DNA of 64,000 nucleotides from Myotis daubentonii (Eukaryota; Chordata; Mammalia; Chiroptera; Vespertilionidae): NCBI RefSeq assembly GCF_963259705.1, contig NC_081844.1:32287341-32351340 (forward strand), written 5' to 3'. The position numbers and the translations under genes are program-made. The notes beneath the pieces were generated by a model that searched no databases, had not been told where the DNA came from, and saw only the letters and a list, made by a program, of their open reading frames with translations. Shown piece by piece: positions 55,853-64,000 of the stretch. Within the stretch, counting starts at the first letter, position 1, and each line of letters opens with the position of its first letter.

Positions 55853-55869
55853 GTATAGATGGAGCACAT

Positions 55870-56600
55870 TGTGTGTATCCACATTCATCCATCAATGGGC
55901 TTTGGAGTTCTGTCCACCCTTCAGCTACTGTGAGTCACCCTGCTGCCTGTTGAGAATATGTGTAGAACAAAAGCATTTTGGGCGTTCTTGGCAGCATGCC
56001 TGCCTCCTTGGGTTTAGAGGCCGGCAGGTGGCCAGTTTGTTCTCAGGACCCTCCAGCTGGGGAGCACGAGTCACCTTTTGGGACTTCACTGTCTTCGAAG
56101 CAAGCAGGGTGTGGTTGCTCTCCGTGGGCCTCTGTGTATCGCCCCCAAGATCCTCTAGCCATTTGTCCTCCAGGCTCTGGCCCATCTTAACCCCAGACCT
56201 GGGTCCAGGGATGCTCTTGGGCCAAAGGTACTGCTTGGTAAAGGCTCATTGTGTCCAAAAATAGAGGGGGAAACTCATAACCACACCCAAGAGCTTTCCA
56301 GGGTGTCTATAACTTTCTGTCCAACTACAAGTGCTCCAACATAGCTATTTTAAGTTTATCCCCTTTTTAGACATTGAGGTATAATTCACATACCATAAAA
56401 AGTAGTAGGTTTTCGTATATTCACAGAGTTGTGCAGCCATCACATGAGTTCCATTACCCCTGAAAGCAGCCGAGTCCCTATTAGCAGTTACTCCCCAGCC
56501 CCTGACAACCACAAACTCCCTTCCTCTGGATTTGCCTGTTCTGGGCATTTCATAAAAATGGAGTCACAGTGTGGCCTTTTGTGTCTGGATCCTTTCCTTC
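55870..56600 (-). repeat. Old L1M fragments, SGTA intron 1
   Basis: AGACATTGAGGTATAATTCA, CATCACATGAGTTCCATTAC and GAGTCACAGTGTGGCCTTTT (56370-56600) are L1M text in reverse; 55870-56340 is unassigned. Confidence 0.5.
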
Positions 56601-56616
56601 TAAGAAGCAGTTGATG

Positions 56617-56838
56617 ATGCCCTAGCTGGTTTGGCTCAGTGGATGGAGCGTCAGCCTGTGGACTCAAGGGTCCCAGGTTCGATTCTGGTCAAGGGCATGT
56701 ACCTTGGTTGTGGGCACATCCCCGGTGGGGAGTGTGCAGGAAGCAGCTGATCGATGTTTCTCTCTCATCGATGTTTCTAGCTCTCTATTCCTCTCCCTTC
56801 CTCTCTGTGAAAAATCAATAAAATATATTAAAAAAAAA
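56617..56838 (+). repeat. VES SINE
   Basis: CCCTAGCTGGTTTGGCTCAG to AAAAATCAATAAAATATATT plus A-tail. AGAAGCAGTTGATG before it and AGAAGCAGGTGATG after it form a TSD with one mismatch. Confidence 0.85.
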
Positions 56839-57330
56839 AGAAGCAGGTGATGGATGAGGTTTTCCATGTACCACAGACAGAGCTTGTAGCGTGGCCAGCA
56901 TCACATGCCTTGACTGCCCTCGCACTGCAGCTTTTAGGTGCCAGATGCTGGCATCAGCACTGTGTGCTGCCAGGGGTTAATGACTTGCTCTTCTGATCTC
57001 TGGCCAGTGACGGGTTAATGATGATGGGGTCAGGAGGCCCACTCCTTGATTTCTAGGGGGCACAGGCTATTCACCCCACTGGAGGTATTTCAAGGGGACC
57101 AAGATGCTTTACACCGTGGCTCCCAGCCGTGCTGAGTGGATATGAGCCACACGGGCAGCATGTAGGTCCCCGCCCCGCTCTGTGTCCTCTCTAAATGGGA
57201 GCAGTGATGCACCCCGGAGGTCATTATATGGTGGAAGTGAGATGTGCTGTGTAAAGTGCCAGGCGCATCACAGTAGCTCTGGTAGCAGACTCCTCACACG
57301 TTTCTTATTCTCACCCAAGCACTAGACTAG
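56839..57330. other. SGTA intron 1, nothing recognised
   Basis: No repeat or exon I can name. Confidence 0.3.
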
Positions 57331-57339
57331 GGATATCGG

Positions 57340-57465
57340 GGACTGGTCCCTCTCTGTGGGGGGCCACCCTGGGCTCTGTGGAGGTTGAGCAGATCCCTGG
57401 CCTCACCCACTCAATGCCAGGAGCACCCCCAGTCATGAGAACCACAGATGTCTCTAAACAAAGCC
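57340..57465 (-). repeat. MER5A-like hAT-Charlie fossil
   Basis: Reverse copy: GAGCAGATCCCTGGCCTCAC, AATGCCAGGAGCACCCCCAG and ATGAGAACCACAGATGTCTC. Confidence 0.55.
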
Positions 57466-57976
57466 CAGGCAGTACAACACGGTGCAGAGGAACCCGGGAG
57501 GCCCTTAGGTGGCCTGGAAAGGGATCTATGCCCTGCAGGGCCTTTCTGTCTGCTCAGGCTATCCCATGGTGCCTGTGTCACCCGTGGGCCTTGGAAACTT
57601 GGGGTTCACAGACCTCCAGGACTCCAGCCCATGCAAGGCAGCCCTGGGGAGCCCCAGGCTATCCCCATCCAGCCAGTGAAAGGGCGAAGACCGCCAGGCC
57701 CAGGGCTATGTTACCCTCCTGTGAGATCAAGGAGGGGCTGCACGGGGTGCTCTGCCCACCCACATGCCCAAGAGCAGGGGCTCTGAGCCTCATTGCTTCA
57801 GTGTCTCATCTGTGAAATGGGATTGTTAATGTTTTGCCTCACAGATAAAAGTGGCCAATGTGCTTGGGTGGGGGACACACCTTCTGCAGAGTCCTGCCTG
57901 GAGTATGACCTGGGAGTAGGTGGAAGAGTGCATATCTAAGCAGCCCAGTCCTCATGCTTTTGCCCGGGGTCTGCAG

Positions 57977-58116
57977 ATCCTGAAAACCCCTGGGTGTCAT
58001 CTCTTCCCATCTCAAGATGGATAACAAGAAGCGCCTCGCCTATGCCATCATCCGCTTCCTGCATGACCAGCTGCGGCACGGGGGGCTCTTGTCGGACGCC
58101 CAGGAGAGTTTGGAAG
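57977..58116 (+). CDS. SGTA: SGTA exon 2 (start codon at 58017)
   Basis: Acceptor TCTGCAG before 57977 gives 40 nt of 5' UTR, then ATG at 58017 and residues 1-33 of the dimerisation domain. The donor is GTATGC. The acceptor choice is inferred. Confidence 0.9.
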
Positions 58117-60975
58117 GTATGCATGGGCCTCCGTCAGCCCCGGGAATGGAGTCTCCTGTCTCCAGCTTTGTGCCCCCACTGCCTCCTCCCACTTCTGCTC
58201 CTCTTCCTCCCCACCTCCCTTTCTTTCATCGGAGCCTAGAACCATTACAGGATGGGTATGATAGGTCAGCACACGTGTCCAGCCGTGGATGCTGCTCCTG
58301 TCCTGGTTTCACAGCCAAGACCACCGAGCCCTGAGCAGGCACAGGACTGAGCTCTCCGGCCTCCTAGCCCAGTGCTCTTCCCCCACTGCAAGGGTGCCAA
58401 CCCCTGTCACTTTAGGGCAGGCCTTCTGTAGGAGGGAAAGGAGGCATGTGTGTCCTGGGGCAGAGGGCAGGTGGGGCAGCCCTGCACCGGTGGCCCAGGG
58501 CTCTGAGTAGTTCCTGTCCGTCCCACGTGCAATTATGTTGCCCCTGGAAGGAGCCCAGTCATGAAGGCTTGGGCGGGGGGTGGTGTGGTCTTAAGCTTTG
58601 GGTTCTGGCCGGACTCCTTGGAGGTTCAGCAGAATGTCCTGACAGCTCCGCAGCTTCCCAGCAAGGTAGCCCAGCAGTGTGACCCCACGGAGAGCCCCAC
58701 TGGGCAAGGACCGTAACTTCCCCCACACTTCCTTGCTCTCAGGGCTCAAGGGCGTGTCTAACTGTCCAGAGTTTCCCAAGGCTCTGGGCTGACCAGGAAG
58801 AATCCAAACCAGGGTCAAGGAGCACACACTACACACTGTGCCAGGGTCGCTGCCAACCCACTTGCAGAAAACCAAGCGTGAGCCCTGCCTCCTGAGCCTC
58901 ATAAACTCAGGTCCGTGCAGAAGAAAATATCTGTGTTCCTTGCAGTTGCAATCCAGTGCCTGGAGACCGCCTTCGGGGTGACGTTGGAAGACAGCAACCT
59001 CGCACTCACTCAGACTCTTCCAGAAATATTTGAAGCTGCCGCGGGCAAGGTGAGCTGCGGGGCCACCCCCATCACAGCCGGGAACAGTGAGAACAGCATG
59101 GGTAGCCAATGGCTCCGAAGCACGTCCCTCCTGGTGAGGGAAGTGGGGCACCTGCATGGTGGGCACTGGGCCTGGTTCCTCTCTCAGCTCAGCGGCCCCT
59201 GGCAGGGAGGACGGCTCAGGGAGCCGAGATTGGAGGAGGACAGCGGGATTGCCAGCTTTTTTCTTTGGGGCCAGGAGATGCCGCAGAACCGGAGGAGTCC
59301 TGAGGTAACCCCGCCTTCGGAGGAGGACTCGGCCGAGGCAGAGCGCCTCAAAACCGAAGGTGAGAGAAGGGTTCTCTGTCCTCACGGGCACCTCTCCACC
59401 TGGATCCAGAGGCAGGCCGATCCCTGGCTCTGAAGTCGAGGTGGGGGTGCTGTTGGACAGTAGACGGCAAACCGGCCTTTGGAGACAGGAGTCCAGGTGG
59501 GGATGGCTTTTAAGAACACAGATGTATGTGGAGAAACCATGGCCTCACACACAATGGGTGGAAATGTAAGCAGTGCAGCTGCTGTGGAAAATGGTCTGAC
59601 AGCTTCCCAAATAGTTAAACACAGTGATCACATGACCCAGCAAACACACACGCCCACAAAGATGCTTGTACACAGATGCTCACAGGAGCACAGTTCGTAG
59701 TAGCCAAGAAGGGTAAACCACCCAGATGTCTGTCTGCTGGTGAATGGATACATACAAGGTGGCCTGTCCATGCACTGGATTATTCCTCAGCCATGAAAAG
59801 CAGTGAGGCACTGACCATGCTACAGCGTAAATGGACCTTGAACGCATGACGCTCAGTGAAAGACGCCAGACACAAAAGGCCACACAGCGTGATTTTGTTG
59901 ATGTGAAATGTCCAGAACAGGAAAATCCACAGACCGAGGAAGTGGGTTCATGGTTATCGGGCTGGGAGGGGAGGATTGACTACTGATGAGGACAGGGTTA
60001 CTTCTCGGGGTGGTGGAATGTTCTGAAATTAGATGGAGGTTATGGTTGCACAACTCTGAATATACTAAAAAGCCACTTAATTGTACACTTTTAAAGGGTG
60101 AGTTGTGTGGTATGTGGATTACATCTCATTAAAATTGGGCTCTATTTCTGAAAAGATGCAAAAGTGACAGTATTTGAGACTTACATCCCCAAATACCACA
60201 GTCAAAGCAGTGACAGCTACCATCACCAAGCGCTGGCTCAGCCAGCCCCTGAAGACACTCGATGCAGACCACACCCCGAGCCTATGCCTGAGTGTTGCAT
60301 CCTGGCCCCTGAAACCCCAGACCTTCAATTGGGAGCTGGGAGAGCTGAGAATGATTCCTCAGACCCCCTCAGGTCTCGTGTGAACAGCCAGTGTACATTT
60401 TTTTCTTTTTCTGTAGGAAACGAACAAATGAAAGTCGAGAACTTTGAGGCTGCCGTGCACTTCTATGGGAAAGCTATCGAGCTCAATCCCGCAAACGCCG
60501 TCTATTTCTGTAACAGGTACCTGCCGGGCCTGCTCGGAGGCCAAGCCAGCCAGTCTCACATCCTGGCAAACAGGATGGGCTGTTGTCTGTAGGTTACTGA
60601 TTGCCCCCACTGCAGTCCCAAATACACATGGTGTCAGGCGGTCAGCGAGCTGTCAGTCAGAGTTGATAGTGACATTTAAATTAGATGGCACCATTCTCTA
60701 CTCCGATGTGGGGCCAAGAAAATAACCCACAATTTGGATACGTGACACGCTCCTGACAGCATTGGCAATAGTGAGGAACTGCACCTGGCCTGTCGTTTTT
60801 CTGTTTCCTTGTTTTTAAAAAATTAAGTTTATTGGAGTAACAGTGGTTAATAGCATTGTATAAATTTCAGATATACAGCTTTATAAAAGGACAGCTGTAT
60901 ACTCCATTGTGTGCTCACCACCCAAAGTCTAATCGTCTTTCCATCATAATGTATTTGACCCTGGCCTGTGCTTTT

Positions 60976-61012
<37 letters not shown>

Positions 61013-64000
61013 TTGATTTCAGAGAGGAAGGGAGAGAGAGAGAAACATCAATGATGAGAGAAAAATTACTGATTAGCTGCCTTGGGCACACCCCACACAG
61101 GATGGAGCTTGCATCCCAGGCATGTGCCCTGACCAGGAATTGAACCGTGACCTCCTGGTTCACAGGTTGATGCTCAACCACTGAGCCATGCCGGCTGGCT
61201 TGGCCTATGCTTTTAAAGGAAAAGTCAAATGAGCTGTCACATAGCCTTACTGTACGGAATATTGTGTTAATGAGAGGGACTGAGTGGAGAGCAGGAGGCA
61301 GAATCGCACAGTCGGTGTGGAAGCCGTGGGAACACACAGTGTACAGAAGACACCAGAAGCATGTATGCCAAAGGTTGTCCACATCACCTCTGGGTAGAAG
61401 TGTTTCTGTTTCTTTTTTTTTTAAACTATTTTTTGGGGGAAGTAATTCTAGATATACAGAAAAGTTGCAGAGGGACTTATCTGGCATAAAATGGGCCTGA
61501 GCTTCACCCAAAAGGAAGAACCTCCATGGCGAGCCCTGGGATTGTGGGTTCAGAACCAGGTCCTGACACTGCCTGTCTGCTGTGCAGCATTGGGCCACAC
61601 CCCTCTCCCTCCCTCAGCTTTCGTTTCCTCTGGCAAATGGGATAGCACCCTTTCCCCAGCCCCCAGCACAGGTGCCTAGCAGACAGATGCTTGTGTCAAA
61701 GCCCACATACCCCGTCACAGCCCCGTGCCCACCCTACCTTACAGATGGGGAAACCAAGGCCCATCCACAAATGGCTTATCGTAGGTGACCAGTGAGGGAC
61801 ACAACTCTGAACACCTGCTTTGTTTCCCTAGAGCCGCCGCCTACAGCAAACTGGGGAATTACGCGGGGGCCGTGCAGGACTGCGAGCGGGCCATCTGCAT
61901 AGACCCATCCTACAGCAAAGCATATGGGAGGATGGGGTGAGTGCCTGGGCAGGCGCCCCTCGTGGGCCGGGCTGCCCCTTCCCCTGCATCCACCACATTC
62001 CTCTTCTGATTGTGTGGAGGGTTTTCTGTTCCATGAACCAACTCTCCAGCGCCAGCGGTGGGTTCAGCCGTTCAATTTAGTCCTGACACCACCTACCTGG
62101 AGGTAGTCAGACCCCACTGGTGCAGGGCTCAGCCCCACTTCAGACACCAGTCACGAGTTGTCACTGTGTTTCTGACCAACCAGCTATAATGAGGGCTTCC
62201 CACGACCCCTCCTCAGGGTTATCAATTCCCTAGAATGACTCACAGAATTCAGGAAAACACTTTACCTACATTTACCAGTTTGTTAGAAAGGATACAGATG
62301 GAACAGCCAGATGGAGGCACACAGGGTAAAGTCCAGCATGGTCCTGGGTTTGGGTGCCAGAGCCCCTGTCCCTGTGGAGCTGGGGGTATGCCCCCTCCTG
62401 GCACACGGATGTGGTCACCCTCTAGGTGTGACTAGAGGGGCTTGTGAATAACAGAGGACACACCTATGACTCAGGAAATGTCAGGAGCTCTGCCAGGTGC
62501 AGCAGGGACAAGGACCAATAAACATCTTTGTCTGACCACCCTGGCCCCATCCTTTGGGCCTTCCAAGCCCTTGGTGTTGGGTACCACCACTAGGACACGA
62601 GTCATTTGAATTGTCATATGTTCATCCCCTTAGCCCCTCCCCTGGCCCCCTCTTGTGTCCTCCACTGGAGCCCAGACTGGACCAGGAATGATGGCATTGA
62701 CATGGGGACCGTTTGAGGTGTGGGGACTGAGGGAAGGGCCAGAGCTCTTGGGGCCTCCCCCTTCATCCCCAGCACCTCCCCCCAGCCTGGCGCTCTCCAG
62801 TTTGAACAAGCACGCGGAGGCCGTGGCCTACTATAAGAAGGCCCTGGAGCTGGACCCCGACAACGAAACATACAAATCCAACCTCAAGATCGCGGAGCTG
62901 AAGCTGAGAGAGGCACCCAGTCCCGTGAGTCCCCCGGGAACAAGGGCGTGATGCTGTCGGAGGCAGAGCACAGGGCAGGCCAGGCAGACGCGCTCACAGC
63001 TCACAGGCTGAGGGCTGGGCCGCTAGGGGACCTGGCATTCGTTTAATCAGGTCTGAGATACACATTCGGAAATGCCTGTCAGGGAGGAAGACACTTTTAT
63101 TCTCACAGAGCCCCAGAAACAGGAGAAGACGTGCTGCAGGGTCACACGGGGAAGCACCAGGGTCAGTCATGAGGTGAAGGAAGAGGGGACATGTGGACCA
63201 GAGCCTTGATTATGATTTCATGAGAAGGAAGGGGTGAGGTGGGGGGAGCAGGCTTAGGTTTTACTAGTTTGAATAATTCCAGGGGACTCTGGTAGGGGTT
63301 AGCCCTAACGGGCACCTGGCTCTGGGGTGACTAGGGCGAAAGGCTAGTGGCTGAGTTTGAGGGCCCCGTAGAGAAGGGGTGGGAGTGGACAGTGGGTGCC
63401 TGACTTGCCTCTGAAAGGTGCACTCCTCGGTGCGTTATTGGCCGTCGCTAGCACTGGTTACCCTGAGGAGGGCCCATCCCTCCAGGGTCTGCCAGGCCCC
63501 AGGTGTCAGAGCGTCAGAAAATGAGAGATGCGTTAACAGTACTTCTCCCTGGTGATGGACGGTGGGGCTCCTGCTTTTTATGAAGCACCCCTAGCCCTGT
63601 GGGCTGGCTGCTCAGGCCGAGAGAGCATCTGTTTGAGCTAAACACCTCTTAGAACCCCAGAAGGGCCCCACAGGGGGTACTAGCTCTCAGATCCTGGGCC
63701 AGTGTCATCTCCCTGTGTCCTGATCCACTAACCGTGCTTTCCTCACCCACAGACAGGAGGGCTCGGCAGCATCGACATCGCGGGCCTGCTGAACAACCCA
63801 GGCTTCATGAGCATGGTGACTGCCCTCCTCGCCCACCACCCGGGCCTGCCACGCCGCTGCCTGCCATAGACCAGGGCCCTCATGTGGCACTGTGGACACT
63901 GGGGCTGGGGTCACTCTGGGATGGGGGCCTGCCTGGGCACTATGGGGTGTTGAGCAGCATCCCTGGCCCCACCTTCTCCAGGCCAGGAGCACCCCAGTGA
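58017..64000 (+). CDS. SGTA: SGTA, TPR co-chaperone (5' seven coding exons, 3' end off window)
   Basis: SGTA is a cytosolic co-chaperone that receives tail-anchored and mislocalised membrane proteins, binds the BAG6 complex through its N-terminus and Hsp70/Hsp90 through its TPR domain. Coding exons: 58017-58116, 58946-59049, 59275-59359, 60417-60516, 61832-61936, 62786-62924 and 63753-63815, all with AG/GT borders, 696 nt = 232 residues in frame. Residues 1-68 ([20 protein letters not shown] ...) are the dimerisation domain; 69-96 the acidic-serine linker ([18 protein letters not shown]); about 97-200 the three TPRs; then LNNPGFMSM. The start is the first ATG after a TCTGCAG acceptor at 57976, and [11 protein letters not shown] equals the human start as I recall it. 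The linker start reads EAAAGKE against EAAATGKE in human. The Asn-Pro/Gln-rich C-terminus lies beyond 64000. Confidence 0.95.
58946..59049 (+). CDS. SGTA: SGTA exon 3
   Basis: Residues 34-68: [20 protein letters not shown] to EIFEAAAGK. Acceptor CCTTGCAG, donor GTGAGC. Confidence 0.95.
59275..59359 (+). CDS. SGTA: SGTA exon 4
   Basis: Residues 69-96: [20 protein letters not shown] to RLKTE. Acceptor GGGCCAG, donor [16 protein letters not shown] differs from the human MPQDLRSPAR by memory. Confidence 0.93.
59490..60150 (+). repeat. Old L1M 3' fragment, SGTA intron 4
   Basis: ACACAATGGGTGGAAATGTA, GATTATTCCTCAGCCATGAA, CACAAAAGGCCACACAGCGT and TGTACACTTTTAAAGGGTGA are successive parts of the L1M 3' end. 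Confidence 0.7.
60417..60516 (+). CDS. SGTA: SGTA exon 5 (TPR1)
   Basis: Residues 97-129: [20 protein letters not shown] to ANAVYFCN. Acceptor CTGTAG after a T-rich tract; donor GTACCT. Confidence 0.96.
60970..61198 (-). repeat. SINE, minus strand, with (TTTA)n
   Basis: A (TTTA)n run (about 60976-61008), TTATTGATTTCAGAGAGGAA, and head GAGCCATGCCGGCTGGCTTG. GGCCTGTGCTTTT before and GGCCTATGCTTTT after it form a near TSD. Confidence 0.8.
61199..61830. other. SGTA intron 5, nothing recognised
   Basis: No repeat or exon I can name. Confidence 0.3.
61832..61936 (+). CDS. SGTA: SGTA exon 6 (TPR2)
   Basis: Residues 130-164: [20 protein letters not shown] to [12 protein letters not shown]. Acceptor TTTCCCTAG, donor GTGAGT. 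Confidence 0.96.
61937..62785. other. SGTA intron 6, nothing named
   Basis: 62190-62570 resembles an old LTR (TCAGGGTTATCAATTCCCTA, GGACCAATAAACATCTTTG) but I cannot assign it. Confidence 0.35.
62786..62924 (+). CDS. SGTA: SGTA exon 7 (TPR3)
   Basis: Residues 165-211: [20 protein letters not shown] to LKLREAPSP. Acceptor TCCCCCCAG, donor GTGAGT. Confidence 0.96.
62925..63752. other. SGTA intron 7, nothing recognised
   Basis: No repeat or exon I can name. Confidence 0.3.
63753..63815 (+). CDS. SGTA: SGTA exon 8
   Basis: Residues 212-232: [20 protein letters not shown] plus M. Acceptor ACCCACAG; the donor GTGACT is weak but exactly where the human protein continues with ASNLMNNPQ. Confidence 0.85.
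63890..64000 (-). repeat. MER5A-like fragment, cut by window end
   Basis: Reverse copy: GGGGTGTTGAGCAGCATCCC and CCAGGCCAGGAGCACCCCAG. Confidence 0.55.

Overview
This is a stretch of mammalian nuclear DNA, almost certainly from a vespertilionid bat. The sign is the combination of about 30 tRNA-derived VES-type SINEs, several non-autonomous Helitrons with bat (HeliBat-type) ends (5' TC...TATATAATAAAA, 3' hairpin followed by CCTCTAG), and hAT MITEs of the SPIN/Buster kind. Species identity is inference, since I could run no database search.

Layout. (1) 0.6-1.0 kb: a GC-rich promoter and probable ATG-ending first exon of a minus-strand KRAB-zinc-finger gene whose body lies off the left edge. 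(2) 1-10 kb: repeat-rich DNA with nested SINEs, Helitrons and a Helitron inserted in a SPIN-like MITE. (3) 10.06-11.25 kb: a C2H2 zinc-finger exon on the minus strand, broken by frameshifts and loss of zinc ligands; a CpG-rich segment at 17.7-18.25 kb may be its old promoter. (4) 23.4-47.8 kb: THOP1 (thimet oligopeptidase), minus strand, 13 coding exons whose lengths sum to 2064 nt, an intact 687-residue reading frame with HEFGH and the third zinc ligand Glu502. Intron 9 carries a 3.8-kb minisatellite of about 90 copies of a 42/38-bp unit with an 1114-bp higher-order period. (5) 47.6-50.1 kb: two CpG-rich promoters, head to head. (6) 50.1-64 kb: SGTA, plus strand, noncoding exon 1 plus seven coding exons (232 residues) up to the window edge; the glutamine-rich C-terminus lies beyond it.

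The order SGTA - THOP1 - zinc-finger genes, with these orientations, matches human 19p13.3 as I remember it (SGTA, THOP1, ZNF554, ZNF555). THOP1 is a soluble zinc metallopeptidase that trims peptides, including neuropeptides and proteasome products. SGTA is a cytosolic TPR co-chaperone handling tail-anchored and mislocalised membrane proteins. They share an intergenic region but no known pathway.

I found no new multigene system. The most notable items are the higher-order minisatellite, the decayed zinc-finger exon, a datable stack of nested transposons with clean target-site duplications, and two hAT MITEs inserted 8 bp apart.
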